From positions 23,920 through 87,919 of the forward strand of contig CAJTZM010000010.1 in assembly GCA_910583935.1 (NCBI GenBank): a stretch of 64,000 nt of DNA, given 5' to 3'. This stretch comes from an uncultured Oscillospiraceae bacterium (GTDB taxonomy: Bacteria > Bacillota > Clostridia > Oscillospirales > Ruminococcaceae). A model generated the notes under the pieces. It made no database searches and was not told the DNA's origin. It saw only the letters and a program-made list of their open reading frames with translations. Made by a program: the position numbers and the translations under genes. Below are positions 16,535 to 25,688 of the stretch, piece after piece. Position 1 is the stretch's first letter; each line of letters starts with the position of its first letter.

Positions 16535-16839
16535 AAACCGGCTGCGGCGTTTCAAACAAAGCAGACCTGGATTCATAACAAATGCGGATTCGACGGGAAA
16601 TTTTCCTAGACGCCGGCACAGAGAAGCGCTTCGCAGGCTGAAAGAGCGCCGCCAAGGGCGAACAGGAAAACAGACACCCGCGCGGCAGGCAGGGGGAACG
16701 CTTTGAAAGAGGCTGGTAGTCCTGTTCGTAAACCGGCGTTAACGGTTTGTAAGCGGAGGACGTTTTTGTCCTCAACAGGGGTGGCACCGCGGAGATACTC
16801 CGTCCCTTCCAGCAGGGAGGAACGGGGTATTTGTTTTTT
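16535..16839 (+). promoter_or_regulatory. T-box riboswitch controlling hisS-aspS
   Basis: The 305-base leader ends in the T-box core AACAGGGGTGGCACCGCGG (16774-16792), whose GGTGGCACCGCG pairs with the acceptor end of uncharged tRNA. It is followed by a terminator stem at about 16795-16810 with 16815-16830 and a T-rich tail to 16839. The preceding structured segment should hold stem I. Because it precedes hisS, the sensed tRNA is most likely tRNA-His; the CAC at 16617-16619 is one candidate specifier triplet but was not proved by folding. Low charged tRNA would favour read-through. Confidence 0.9.
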
Positions 16840-16884
16840 ATGCTGCTAAAAAAGCAGATGTCCAAAAGGATAGGAGGATATAAA

Positions 16885-18201
16885 ATGGCAATTTTAACCA
16901 AAGGTCCCAGAGGGACCCAGGATGTGCTGCCGGGGGAAAGCTATAAATGGCAGTACTTAGAAAAAAAGATGATGGAAACGGTAAAGCTGTACGGATTTCG
17001 GGAGATCCGGATCCCCACCTTTGAGCATACGGAGCTGTTTAATCGTTCGGTGGGGGATACCACCGATGTGGTGCAAAAAGAGATGTACACCTTTGAGGAT
17101 AAGGGTGGCCGGTCCATTACCCTGCGGCCGGAGGGAACTGCCGGGACCCTGCGCAGCGCCATTGAACACGGCCTTTTAGGCGACGCGCTGCCGGTAAAGG
17201 CGGCGTACCTGCTGTCCGCTTTCCGCTACGAAAAGCCCCAGGCGGGCCGCCAGCGGGAATTCCACCAGTTTGGTGTGGAAATGTTGGGCTCTGCTGCCGC
17301 CTCTGCGGACGCGGAGGTCATCTTTATGGTATGCCATTTGTTCCAGGAATTGGGAATTAAGGCGAGGCTGGAGTTAAACTCCATTGGCTGCCCCGCCTGC
17401 CGGGCAAAATATCAAGAGGCGCTGCGAAATTATTTTTCCGCCCGCCGGGAGGACCTTTGCGACACCTGCAAGGACCGGCTGGAGCGCAACCCTATGCGTC
17501 TTTTGGACTGCAAAAGTCCGGTCTGCCAGGAAATTGGCCAGGGCGCGCCCATGATGCTGGACTTTTTGTGCGAGGAATGTACGGCCCATTTCGAGCAGGT
17601 CAAAGCGCGGCTTAACGCGATGGAGGTTTCTTATACCATCAACCCGCGGATTGTTCGGGGGCTGGACTACTATACCAAGACGGTTTTTGAGTTTGTCAGC
17701 GATCAAATCGGCGCCCAAAGTACTATCTGCGCCGGCGGACGGTACGACGGGCTCATTGAACAGCTGGGCGGTCCGGCGCTGCCGGGCATCGGCTTTGCCA
17801 TGGGGCTGGAGCGGATTTTGATGACCATGGAGGCCTGCGGCGCCGCCTTCCCGGAGGAAAGAAAATGTATGGCCTATATCGGCAGCATGGGAGAAGCGGC
17901 AGGCGCAAAGGCGGCGCAGCTGACCCAGCAGCTTCGAAAAGAGGGCTTTTGGGCGGAGTGCGACACTATGGGCCGGTCGGTGAAGGCGCAGATGAAGTTT
18001 GCAAACAAGCTGGGCGCACGGTTTAGCGTCATCCTCGGCGACAGTGAGCTGGAACAGGGAGTGGCCAAGCTCAAAAGGATGGCGGACGGCTCGGTTACAG
18101 AATTTCGGCTGGAGGCCTCGCCCCAGGAGCCGGGCAGTTTGGTAAAAGTGGTATACGACAGCTGCTTGGAGGAAGTAGCCGGCGCTTTAAAAACCGAATA
18201 G
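16885..18201 (+). CDS. hisS: Histidyl-tRNA synthetase
   Basis: A 438-residue class II synthetase that attaches histidine to tRNA-His in the cytoplasm. Motif 2 appears as SAFRYEKPQAGRQREFHQFG, histidine-binding motif 1 as RGLDYYTKTVFEF, and motif 3 as GIGFAMGLERIL. The N terminus MAILTKGPRGTQDVLPGES is standard. The C-terminal anticodon-binding fold begins near residue 330. The ATG at 16885 follows AGGAGG. Expression is controlled by the T-box directly upstream, and aspS follows 45 bases later as the second gene of the operon, an order common in Firmicutes. Confidence 0.97.
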   Translation: MAILTKGPRGTQDVLPGESYKWQYLEKKMMETVKLYGFREIRIPTFEHTELFNRSVGDTTDVVQKEMYTFEDKGGRSITLRPEGTAGTLRSAIEHGLLGDALPVKAAYLLSAFRYEKPQAGRQREFHQFGVEMLGSAAASADAEVIFMVCHLFQELGIKARLELNSIGCPACRAKYQEALRNYFSARREDLCDTCKDRLERNPMRLLDCKSPVCQEIGQGAPMMLDFLCEECTAHFEQVKARLNAMEVSYTINPRIVRGLDYYTKTVFEFVSDQIGAQSTICAGGRYDGLIEQLGGPALPGIGFAMGLERILMTMEACGAAFPEERKCMAYIGSMGEAAGAKAAQLTQQLRKEGFWAECDTMGRSVKAQMKFANKLGARFSVILGDSELEQGVAKLKRMADGSVTEFRLEASPQEPGSLVKVVYDSCLEEVAGALKTE

Positions 18202-18246
18202 ATGCAAATGCTTTGAGGAAAGACAAAAATAAAGGAGTTTGATACC

Positions 18247-20025
18247 ATGATACAGTCAAGAACCCATACCTGCGGCCAGCTGCGGATAGAGCAGGCTGGC
18301 CAGACGGTGACGCTGGCGGGATTTATGGAGAACGTCCGGGAGGTGGGCGGCAGTCTGGCCTTTGTGGTCCTGCGGGATTTTTACGGCATCACCCAGCTGG
18401 TGGTGGAGGATCCGCAGCTGCTGGCGCTGATCAAAAGCCTGAACAAAGAATCCACCCTCCAGGTCACCGGCGTCGTCCGGGAGCGCTCCAGCAAAAACCC
18501 CAAGCAGCCTACCGGCGATATTGAGGTAGTACCGTCCCAAATCCAGGTGCTGGGCCGCTGCCGGCACAACGAGCTCCCCTTTGAAATCAACCACAGCCGG
18601 GAGGCGGATGAGACTCAGCGGCTTCGCTACCGCTATCTGGATCTGCGCAATCCGGCGGTAAAGGAAAATATTATTCTGCGCTGCAATGTGGTGGCGGCTT
18701 TGCGCAAGGCCATGACGGCCCATAACTTTTTGGAGATCACCACCCCGATTCTGACCGCGTCCTCCCCCGAGGGCGCCCGGGACTATCTGGTGCCCGCCCG
18801 AAAGCATCCGGGGAAGTTCTACGCGCTGCCCCAGGCGCCGCAGCAGTTTAAACAGCTTTTAATGACCTCCGGCTTTGACCGGTATTTTCAGATCGCTCCC
18901 TGCTTTCGGGACGAGGACGCACGAGGGGACCGCTCCCCCGGCGAATTTTATCAGCTGGATATGGAGATGGCCTTTGCCACCCAGGAGGATGTTTTTTCGG
19001 TGATTGAGGACGTGTTCCCGCCGATTTTTGCCAAATACGGCAAGTACAACATCGCGTCGAAAGCGCCTTTTCGGCGGATTGGCTTTAACGAGGCCATGGA
19101 AACCTACGGGTCGGACAAGCCGGACCTGCGCATTGACCTGACGGTGCAGGACGCCACCGACCTGCTGGGCGGCTGCGGCTTTGGCCCGTTCGAGGGCAAT
19201 GTGGTCAAGGCGATTGTGGTCACCGATTTTACCGGCACCCGCAAGCAGATCGATGGCTTGTGCACCGAGGTGGAGATACAGTCCGGCAACAAGGGATACT
19301 GGTTCCGCTATGACGAGCAGGGTGAGATCGTCGGCGGTATCGCCAAGTTTATTGCCCCCATCAAAGAAGAGGTCGTCAAGGCCTTGGGCCTGGTTCCCGG
19401 CTGCTTTGTAGGGCTGACGGCAGGCAAAAAATCGGCGGCCCAGAAGACCGCCGGCGTGTTCCGCAACAAGCTGGGCGCCTTTTGCCCCAACCATATGGAC
19501 AGGGAAAAATACGAATTTTGCTGGATTGTAGATTTCCCCATGTACGAAATCGGGGAGGAAAGCGGCCAGCTGGAATTTTGCCACAATCCCTTTTCCATGC
19601 CCTCCGGCGGGCTGGAGATGCTGGAAAAGGCCCATCGAGGTGAGATCGACCCGCTGCGCATCACCGCAGATCAATACGATTTGGTGGTCAATGGGGTGGA
19701 GCTTTCCTCCGGCGCGGTTCGAAACCATGACCCGGAGATCATGATCCGCGCCTTCCAGCTGGTGGGGCTGGGCGAGGAGGACGTCAAGGCCAAATTCCCG
19801 GCCATGTACAACGCCTTTACCTACGGTGCGCCACCTCACGCGGGAATTGCCCCCGGGGTGGATCGGATCGTCATGCTTTTGGCGGGCGAGGAATCCATCC
19901 GGGAGATCATCCCCTTTCCCATGAATAAAAACGCCCAGGATGTGATGATGGACGCGCCGGGCCCGGTAAGCGAAAAGCAGCTGGAGGAGCTGCACATCCG
20001 GGTAGATTTGGAGGAAAAGGCGTAG
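18247..20025 (+). CDS. aspS: Aspartyl-tRNA synthetase
   Basis: A 592-residue bacterial-type class II AspRS. The N-terminal OB fold for the anticodon contains LAGFMENVREVGGSLAFVVL. Motif 2 is FQIAPCFRDEDARGDRSPGE, and motif 3 includes PPHAGIAPGVDRIVMLLAG. The bacterial GAD insertion lies at about residues 280-410. Whether it is discriminating or also charges tRNA-Asn cannot be settled by eye. It follows hisS closely, has AAAGGAG before the ATG, and should come under the same T-box control. A long terminator hairpin follows. Confidence 0.97.
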   Translation: MIQSRTHTCGQLRIEQAGQTVTLAGFMENVREVGGSLAFVVLRDFYGITQLVVEDPQLLALIKSLNKESTLQVTGVVRERSSKNPKQPTGDIEVVPSQIQVLGRCRHNELPFEINHSREADETQRLRYRYLDLRNPAVKENIILRCNVVAALRKAMTAHNFLEITTPILTASSPEGARDYLVPARKHPGKFYALPQAPQQFKQLLMTSGFDRYFQIAPCFRDEDARGDRSPGEFYQLDMEMAFATQEDVFSVIEDVFPPIFAKYGKYNIASKAPFRRIGFNEAMETYGSDKPDLRIDLTVQDATDLLGGCGFGPFEGNVVKAIVVTDFTGTRKQIDGLCTEVEIQSGNKGYWFRYDEQGEIVGGIAKFIAPIKEEVVKALGLVPGCFVGLTAGKKSAAQKTAGVFRNKLGAFCPNHMDREKYEFCWIVDFPMYEIGEESGQLEFCHNPFSMPSGGLEMLEKAHRGEIDPLRITADQYDLVVNGVELSSGAVRNHDPEIMIRAFQLVGLGEEDVKAKFPAMYNAFTYGAPPHAGIAPGVDRIVMLLAGEESIREIIPFPMNKNAQDVMMDAPGPVSEKQLEELHIRVDLEEKA

Positions 20026-20084
20026 ATTTTCCTAAAAGAGCCAAAGCTTTTGGTTGTCTTCCCCCGCTTTTTGAAGGGGGACAA

Positions 20085-20122
20085 AAAATCCCCTGTCTTT
20101 TAAAAGACAGGGGATTTTTGCA
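20085..20122 (+). terminator. Terminator of hisS-aspS
   Basis: A 34-base perfect inverted repeat (20085-20101 with 20102-20118) is followed by T residues. A weaker hairpin (TCCCCC...GGGGGA) lies just upstream at about 20059-20081. Confidence 0.85.
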
Positions 20123-20186
20123 ATAGAAAAGCACTGCCCGAAAATATACGTGCAAACAGCCTAATCCTTTGGACAACCGGAGGCGG

Positions 20187-21320
20187 CTACAGCGTCTGCA
20201 AAAACGCCTCCAGCCGGTCCAGGCCATGGCTGATCTCCTCCATGGAATAGCAGTAGGACAGGCGGATATACCCCTGGGCGCCAAAGCAGGTGCCGGGCAC
20301 CGCCGCCAGCTTTCCCTGCTTGATCATACGAAGGCAAAAGGTTTCCGCGTCCAGCCCATACTGCCGGATGGACGGGAACAGATAAAAAGCGCCGCCGGGC
20401 TTTTCCACCGGCAGACCCATGCGGCAAAGGCGGTCACACGCATAATCCCGCCGCTGCCGGTAGGTCTCGACCATGCCGGCCGGGTCGTAGTCCAGCGCGG
20501 CGGCGCAGCCCTTCTGCAAAAAGGAGACGGCGGAAACCACCGTGTAGGAATGCAGCTTGGCCAGCTGCTCGATGATCGGCCGGTCGGCGCACAGATAGCC
20601 CATCCGCCAGCCGGTCATGGCATAGGGCTTGGAAAAGCTTTGGATCAGGATGATTTTGTCGCGGATATCCTGATACCCCGAAAAGCTCTGGTAAGGCCCG
20701 TAGACCAGCTGGGCGTATACATCGTCGCACAACACAAAAATATCCCGGTCCTTCACCGCCTGATAGATCGTCTCCAGCGTCTGGGGGGTGTAAACCGCGC
20801 CGGTGGGATTGTTGGGCGAATTGAGCACAATGGCCTTGGTTTTGCCGCTTAGATGCCGGGAGAGGTTTTCCCCGGTAATCTGGAAGCCGTCGCCGCAAGT
20901 GTCCATGGGGACATAAACCCCCTGGGACAAGGTGACCAGCGGATCATACAAGCCAAAGGCCGGGGTGGGGACGATGACCTCGTCACCGGGGTTCAGGATC
21001 CCCCGCAGCGCCAGATACAGCCCCTCGGTGGCCCCGTCGGTGACGATCACCTCCTCTGGCCGGTAGAATACGCCGTTTCGCTCTCGCTCGAACTGGGAGA
21101 TACGTTCCAGCAGATATTGCTCCCCCACCCCCGGCGGATAGTGGGTCAGATTCTGGTCCAGGGCAGCTTTAGCCGCCTCCTTGATGGAATCCGGGGTGGC
21201 AAAGTCCGGCTCCCCAATGGTGAGGAACAGGCAGTCCGGCTCCGCCTTGGCTAAGGCGGTAAATTTTCGGATGCCGCTGGGCTGGGCGGCGCACAGGGCA
21301 TGATTCATCTTTTTGACCAT
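20187..21320 (-). CDS. patA: PLP-dependent aminotransferase, probable N-acetyl-LL-diaminopimelate aminotransferase
   Basis: A 377-residue fold-type I aminotransferase. The PLP lysine is in SFSKPYAMTGWRMGY. Other class I marks are LTIGEPDFATP, VTDGATEGLYLAL, NSPNNPTGAVY and the terminal arginine region YIRLSYCYS. The gene is followed leftward of the M20 deacetylase and lies back-to-back with dap genes, so the likely reaction is transfer of the amino group from glutamate to N-acetyl-2-amino-6-oxopimelate (PatA). The family is broad, and aspartate or aromatic aminotransferase activity cannot be excluded. AGGAGA lies 7 bases before the ATG. Confidence 0.82.
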   Translation of the reverse strand: MVKKMNHALCAAQPSGIRKFTALAKAEPDCLFLTIGEPDFATPDSIKEAAKAALDQNLTHYPPGVGEQYLLERISQFERERNGVFYRPEEVIVTDGATEGLYLALRGILNPGDEVIVPTPAFGLYDPLVTLSQGVYVPMDTCGDGFQITGENLSRHLSGKTKAIVLNSPNNPTGAVYTPQTLETIYQAVKDRDIFVLCDDVYAQLVYGPYQSFSGYQDIRDKIILIQSFSKPYAMTGWRMGYLCADRPIIEQLAKLHSYTVVSAVSFLQKGCAAALDYDPAGMVETYRQRRDYACDRLCRMGLPVEKPGGAFYLFPSIRQYGLDAETFCLRMIKQGKLAAVPGTCFGAQGYIRLSYCYSMEEISHGLDRLEAFLQTL

Positions 21321-21379
21321 AGACGATTCTCCTTTGCAAAAAAGGGTTTTCCACAGCAGTCGGGCGGCTGGTGGAAAAA

Positions 21380-22483
21380 TTAAAGGGCCAACAGCTTTTG
21401 GTACAGACGGACCCCCTGCTCCAGCACCAATTCGTCAAACTGGAACCGATCAGAGTGCAGTGGCTGATCCCCGCCGGTGCCTAAAAAGAAGAATAGACCC
21501 GGCAGCGTCTTTTGGTAAAAGGAAAAATCCTCGGCAATGAGAACCGGCTCGGCCAGAGGAGAAAACCCATCCGGACCCAGCAGCGCCGCTGCCTTGGCGT
21601 AAAGCGCCGGGTTGTTGCAGACTGCCGGATAGCCGTCGCTAAAATGGACCGAAATTTGGCAGCCGGTTTCCTCCTCTATTTGGCGGCCAATTTCGGCGGC
21701 GCGGTGGGAGATATGCCGGAAGGTCTCCTCCTGGAAGGTTCGCAGCGTGCCCTCCAGACGGGTGTGGGCGCTGACTGCGTTGCGGACGGTGCCGCTTTGC
21801 ATGAGGCCGAACCGAAATACCCGAAACTGTTCCGCCGGCAGCTCCGATTCGGCCATCCGATAGGCCTGCTGCAAAAACTGGGCGCCTGCCTCCAGTGCGT
21901 CGGTTCCCTGCTGCCATTTGGCGATGTGAGCGCTTTTTCCCTGGATTTCCACCGTGACCTCGTTGGTGCGAGCCATCATGGGGCCCGGTCGGGTGCCAAT
22001 AACCCCGGCGGGCAGCGCCGGCCAAAGGTGGATGCCGAAAATATGCTGGACCGAAAGCTCCCCAAAGATGCCGGTCCGGCAGATATCCAGGGCGCCGCCG
22101 GTGGTTTCCTCCGCCGGCTGGAATACCAGCAGGATGTTGTGGGGGAGATTCTCGAGATTTTCGTCGACCCATTGGGCGAAGGTCAAAAGCATTGCCATAT
22201 GCCCGTCATGCCCGCAGGCGTGCATTTTTCCCGGATGGATGGAACAGAAGGCAAGGCCGGTTTTTTCCTCGATGGGCAAGGCGTCCATATCGCTGCGGAA
22301 GGCGGCGGCGGCCGGCTTGCCTGCGTCAAAAAAGGCGAGGACCGCGTCTCTGCCCGGCTCGATGATCCGGCAGCGCAGGCCGGACAGCTGAGAAAGAATA
22401 TAGGCCCGGGTTTCGGGCAGCTGGTCGCCCAGCTCCGGGATACGGTGCAGCGCACGGCGGTGGGCGGTTAATCGGTTGAGCAT
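21380..22483 (-). CDS. M20D amidohydrolase, probable N-acetyldiaminopimelate deacetylase
   Basis: A 367-residue zinc-dependent amidohydrolase. Metal-binding features are HACGHDGHMAM and FQPAEETTGG, with the dimerisation-domain segment EIQGKSAHIAKWQQGTDALEA and the C-terminal GGDQPLHSDRF. The family includes N-acetyl-LL-DAP deacetylase (dapL of Bacillus), hippurate hydrolase and IAA-amino-acid hydrolases. The position ahead of a PatA-like aminotransferase and opposite dapF-dapA-dapB-dapH strongly suggests deacetylation of N-acetyl-LL-DAP. The frame runs further upstream, but MLNRLTAHRRALHRIPEL with GGAGGGG before it is the natural start. Confidence 0.82.
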   Translation of the reverse strand: MLNRLTAHRRALHRIPELGDQLPETRAYILSQLSGLRCRIIEPGRDAVLAFFDAGKPAAAAFRSDMDALPIEEKTGLAFCSIHPGKMHACGHDGHMAMLLTFAQWVDENLENLPHNILLVFQPAEETTGGALDICRTGIFGELSVQHIFGIHLWPALPAGVIGTRPGPMMARTNEVTVEIQGKSAHIAKWQQGTDALEAGAQFLQQAYRMAESELPAEQFRVFRFGLMQSGTVRNAVSAHTRLEGTLRTFQEETFRHISHRAAEIGRQIEEETGCQISVHFSDGYPAVCNNPALYAKAAALLGPDGFSPLAEPVLIAEDFSFYQKTLPGLFFFLGTGGDQPLHSDRFQFDELVLEQGVRLYQKLLAL

Positions 22484-22645
22484 AAATAGGTCCCCTCCTG
22501 TGATTTTGTTAGGCCCATTGTACGCCGGCTTTGGGCCGGATGCAAATCTTTTTTGAAAAGCCGGTGAGACTTTGCAGTTTTTCACAAGATATTCTGCAAG
22601 AATCCCGGTCCTATTTGTATAATGCTACTATTTTTTGCCGGATCG

Positions 22646-22674
22646 TTGCTTTTTTGGGAAAAGCGTGTTATGAT
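22646..22674 (+). promoter_or_regulatory. Promoter of the lysine riboswitch-dap operon
   Basis: TTGCTT (22646-22651) and TATGAT (22669-22674) are 17 bases apart. Transcription would begin near 22681, a few bases before the aptamer. Confidence 0.7.
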
Positions 22675-22686
22675 GCGGATAATATT

Positions 22687-22938
22687 GATAGAGGCGCAAA
22701 AGCGACGATCCACCTCTTAGCCGGCAGGCAGTGAGGGGGCGGAAAAGCAATTTTGCCGAACTGGCTTTGGCAGGCGTGCCGGGCCGGTGGGCTTGCGGAG
22801 AAGATCCGTAAGACTGTCTGCAATAAAAATGCAGGAGTGCTATCTTTAAGCTCTTTACAAATGGGCTGGTCTGGGTAAAAAACAGGCCGGATTGTATCGG
22901 GTCGGAAGGGCGCTCCCCTTTGCCGGCCTTTTTCTTTT
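22687..22938 (+). promoter_or_regulatory. Lysine riboswitch (L box) with terminator
   Basis: The aptamer runs about 22687-22846. It begins GATAGAGGCGC and closes with GGAGTGCTATCTTT, which pair to form P1. Internal conserved pieces are visible, including GGAAAAGCAATTTTGCCGAA and AGACTGTCTGC. The expression platform ends in a terminator: GGTCGG at 22900-22905 pairs with CCGGCC at 22923-22928, followed by a T-rich run to 22938. Lysine binding should favour termination and shut off the following dap genes. The assignment is from pattern recognition, not a covariance search. Confidence 0.88.
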
Positions 22939-23020
22939 GCCAAAAATCAGGCGGAATCGTCCTGCTTGGCGCATAAAATGGAAAAAAGGCGGCGCATTTT
23001 ATCAGAGGGGAGAGTGTAAA

Positions 23021-23152
23021 ATGAAGAAAAAAGACTTTCTCTTTGCACGAAAGGCGATGGCGGCGGGGTCCGGCATTTTTGGCGGGGGCCCTCGGGGAAA
23101 ACCCGCTGTCCTGCAAAAGCAATCGATGCTGGGAGGGTGCGGAATATGCTGA
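23021..23152 (+). CDS. Short 43-residue ORF overlapping the start of dapF
   Basis: The ORF begins MKKKDFLFARKAMAAGSGIF after a good ribosome site (GAGGGGAGAG, about 7 bases spacing) and ends at a TGA that overlaps the dapF start region (dapF ATG at 23146, stop at 23150-23152). It resembles no family I know. The good RBS and start/stop overlap could make dapF translation depend on it, or it may be chance. It is the first ORF after the riboswitch terminator. Confidence 0.35.
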   Translation: MKKKDFLFARKAMAAGSGIFGGGPRGKPAVLQKQSMLGGCGIC

Positions 23153-23961
23153 GGGTGGCCAAATACCACGGCTGCGGCAACGATTTTATCATTCTGCGGG
23201 AGGAGGATGCCGCCGGATATTCGCTGGACCGGCTGATTCCGGCGATATGCGACCGGCACGCCGGCATCGGCGCCGACGGCTTCATTTTAGTGCGGACCTG
23301 GCCGCTGACCATGCTTTTTTATAACTGCGACGGATCCCGCGCGCCCATGTGCGGCAACGGCATCCGTTGCTTCGCAAAATTTTGCCTGGACGAGGGCATA
23401 GTGGAAGAGGACCGGTTTGCGGTCCAGACGCTGGCAGGGGTCAAGACGGTGACCGTCAAAAGCCGGGAGCCATTTTGGGCCCAGGTGGCTATGGGAAAGG
23501 CGGATTTTTCCCCCCAGGCGGTGGGGGTAGACGCGCCGGGTCCGGTACTGGATTTCCCGGTGACGGTCCGGGGAAAAACCGTCCGGGTGGACAGCTTTTT
23601 TCTTTCCACCGTCCATACCGTCTGGTTTGTGGACGATCCGGAGGACCCGGACATCCAGCGGCTTGCCGGCGCCATCTGCGAAAGCCCGGTGTACAAGGAG
23701 AAAACCAACGTCAACCTGGTGCGGATGCTGGACCGGCACACCATCCAAATGCGGACCTGGGAACGGGGAGTCGGTCTGACGCTGGCCTGCGGCACTGGAG
23801 CCTGCGCGGCGGCGCTGGACGCCTACCGGCTGGGAAAATGTGAAAATGAAGTGGAAATTATTCTGCCTAAGGGCCGCCTGACCGTCCGGATTGACGGGGA
23901 CGAAGGCGTATGGATGAGCGGTCCGGCCTGTCGGATTTTGAAAGGAGTATATGAAGGATGA
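23146..23961 (+). CDS. dapF: Diaminopimelate epimerase
   Basis: A 271-residue, cofactor-independent epimerase that converts LL-DAP to meso-DAP for lysine and peptidoglycan. The two catalytic cysteines are in RAPMCGNGIRCFAKF and TLACGTGACAAALDAY. The N-terminal signature KYHGCGNDFIILRE is complete. The ATG follows GGGAGG at 9 bases; a GTG 9 bases earlier is an alternative. It is the first biosynthetic gene after the lysine riboswitch and overlaps dapA by 4 bases. Confidence 0.96.
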   Translation: MLRVAKYHGCGNDFIILREEDAAGYSLDRLIPAICDRHAGIGADGFILVRTWPLTMLFYNCDGSRAPMCGNGIRCFAKFCLDEGIVEEDRFAVQTLAGVKTVTVKSREPFWAQVAMGKADFSPQAVGVDAPGPVLDFPVTVRGKTVRVDSFFLSTVHTVWFVDDPEDPDIQRLAGAICESPVYKEKTNVNLVRMLDRHTIQMRTWERGVGLTLACGTGACAAALDAYRLGKCENEVEIILPKGRLTVRIDGDEGVWMSGPACRILKGVYEG

Positions 23962-24845
23962 GAAATTTACAAGGATCCATTGTAGCGCTGATTACCCCGT
24001 TTCACCCGGATGGAACGGTGAATTTTGAGCGGCTGGGCCAGCTTATTGACTGGCAGATCGACCAGGGCACCGACGGAATACTGGTGCTGGGAACCACTGG
24101 AGAATCCTCTACTATGAGCCATGAGGAGGATGACGCGGTCTGCCGCTTTGCCATCGACCGGGTAGCCGGACGGGTGCCGGTGATTGCGGGCAGCGGCTCC
24201 AACTCTACCGAAACCCAGTTGGAAAAAAGCGTAAAGTACGCCAGGATGGGGGCGGACGCCCTTTTGTGCATCACCCCCTATTATATCAAGGCCAACGCCG
24301 AGGGGATGTACCGCCATTTTGCCGACGTAGCCGACGCGGTGGACGTTCCGGTGATTTTGTATAACGTACCGGGGCGCACCGGCTGTTCCATTCCGGCGGA
24401 GACGGTGGCGCGGCTGGCCGGCCATCCCAACATCTGCGGCATCAAGGAGGCCAGCGGCGACATTTCCTACGTGGTGAAGATCGCCCGATATTTATCGGAT
24501 GATTTTTGTATGTTCTGCGGGAACGACGACATTACCCTGCCGCTTTTGTCCCTGGGAGCCAAGGGGGTCATTTCGGTTTGGGCCAACATCATGCCTGCCG
24601 CCTGCCATCAGATGGTGTCCGACTATCTGGCGGGACGCCGGGAGGCGGCGCTGGCGGCGCAGCTGCGGTATCTGGACCTGATTAACGCTTTGTTTATGGA
24701 GGTGAATCCTATCCCGGTTAAGGAGGCCATGAACCTCATGGGGATGGAGGTAGGCGGCTACCGCCTTCCCCTGTGCCCTATGAGCGAAACGCACCGGGAG
24801 AGGCTGACCCAAATCATGAGACAGGCGGATCTTATCGTAAAATAG
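23958..24845 (+). CDS. dapA: 4-hydroxy-tetrahydrodipicolinate synthase
   Basis: A 295-residue TIM-barrel aldolase that condenses pyruvate with aspartate semialdehyde, the first committed step to DAP. The Schiff-base lysine is in NICGIKEASGD. The catalytic tyrosine lies in VILYNVPGRTG, and the GTTGE loop in ILVLGTTGESSTM. Length and motifs are standard. Its ATG overlaps the dapF stop (ATGA), which implies translational coupling within the riboswitch-controlled operon. Confidence 0.97.
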   Translation: MRNLQGSIVALITPFHPDGTVNFERLGQLIDWQIDQGTDGILVLGTTGESSTMSHEEDDAVCRFAIDRVAGRVPVIAGSGSNSTETQLEKSVKYARMGADALLCITPYYIKANAEGMYRHFADVADAVDVPVILYNVPGRTGCSIPAETVARLAGHPNICGIKEASGDISYVVKIARYLSDDFCMFCGNDDITLPLLSLGAKGVISVWANIMPAACHQMVSDYLAGRREAALAAQLRYLDLINALFMEVNPIPVKEAMNLMGMEVGGYRLPLCPMSETHRERLTQIMRQADLIVK

Positions 24846-24870
24846 AAAAATTCTGCAAGGGGGGCTTTGG

Positions 24871-25614
24871 GTGAAGCTTGTGCTGACGGGCTATGGAAAA
24901 ATGGGCCGGCTGATTGAAGAGGAAGCCCAAAAAAAAGGATGGGAGGTCCTGGCGGCGCTGGACGGGCCGGACCTGGGTCGGCTGGAGGATTTGCCAAGCG
25001 CGGACCTAGTGATCGATTTTTCCCATCCGGATACGCTAAAGCCGCTGGAGGGGTATGTCCGCCGTACCCGAACGCCGCTTTTAAGCGGCACCACCGGCTA
25101 CAGCGAGGCGCAGCTGGAGCGTCTGCGGCAGCTGGGCGCGGCGGCGCCGGTGCTTTATTCGGCCAACTACAGCTTGGGCGTTGCACTTCTGCGCCGGATG
25201 CTGGAGCGGTTCGGTCCGGTGCTGCTGGAAAGCTTTGAGCCGGAGCTGGTGGAAAAACACCACCGGCAGAAGGCGGACGCGCCCAGCGGCACCGCCGTAT
25301 TGCTGGCCGACGCCCTAGACCCGGACCGCCGCCTGCGCCGGGTGTACGGCCGGGAGGGCTTCTGCGGGGAAAGAAGCCAGGATGAGATGGGGCTATTCTC
25401 GGTCCGGGGCGGAACGGTAGCAGGGGAGCACACCCTGTACTTTTTCGGCCAGGACGAAACCCTGAGCCTGGCCCACTCCGCCGCCAGCCGCCGGATCTTT
25501 GCGGTGGGCGCGGTAAAGGCCGCGGCGCTTTTGGCAAAACGATCCCCGGGCTTTTATACGCTGGATGAAATTCTGTTTCTCCCCGAAAAGGAGATGCCTT
25601 ATCCAAATGCATAA
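24871..25614 (+). CDS. dapB: 4-hydroxy-tetrahydrodipicolinate reductase
   Basis: A 247-residue NAD(P)H-dependent reductase acting after DapA. The N-terminal Rossmann glycine motif is LTGYGKMGRLI, and the substrate-binding signature is EKHHRQKADAPSGTA. The glycine in SGTTGYSEAQL contacts the cofactor. Translation begins at GTG with AAGGGGGG upstream. It lies 25 bases after dapA in the same operon. The protein is slightly shorter than the E. coli enzyme, as usual in Firmicutes. Confidence 0.96.
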   Translation: MKLVLTGYGKMGRLIEEEAQKKGWEVLAALDGPDLGRLEDLPSADLVIDFSHPDTLKPLEGYVRRTRTPLLSGTTGYSEAQLERLRQLGAAAPVLYSANYSLGVALLRRMLERFGPVLLESFEPELVEKHHRQKADAPSGTAVLLADALDPDRRLRRVYGREGFCGERSQDEMGLFSVRGGTVAGEHTLYFFGQDETLSLAHSAASRRIFAVGAVKAAALLAKRSPGFYTLDEILFLPEKEMPYPNA

Positions 25615-25688
25615 AATTTCGCCCAGACGCGGCGGCGCGTGAAGCGCGTGTATGCGCCCGGCGATTCCTATTGAAAGGACGGATTTAT

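Noticed and set aside
18859..19995. A 378-codon minus-strand open frame opposite aspS
   Set aside because: Antisense shadow of a complete aspartyl-tRNA synthetase gene, with His/Gly/Val-rich text typical of such frames.
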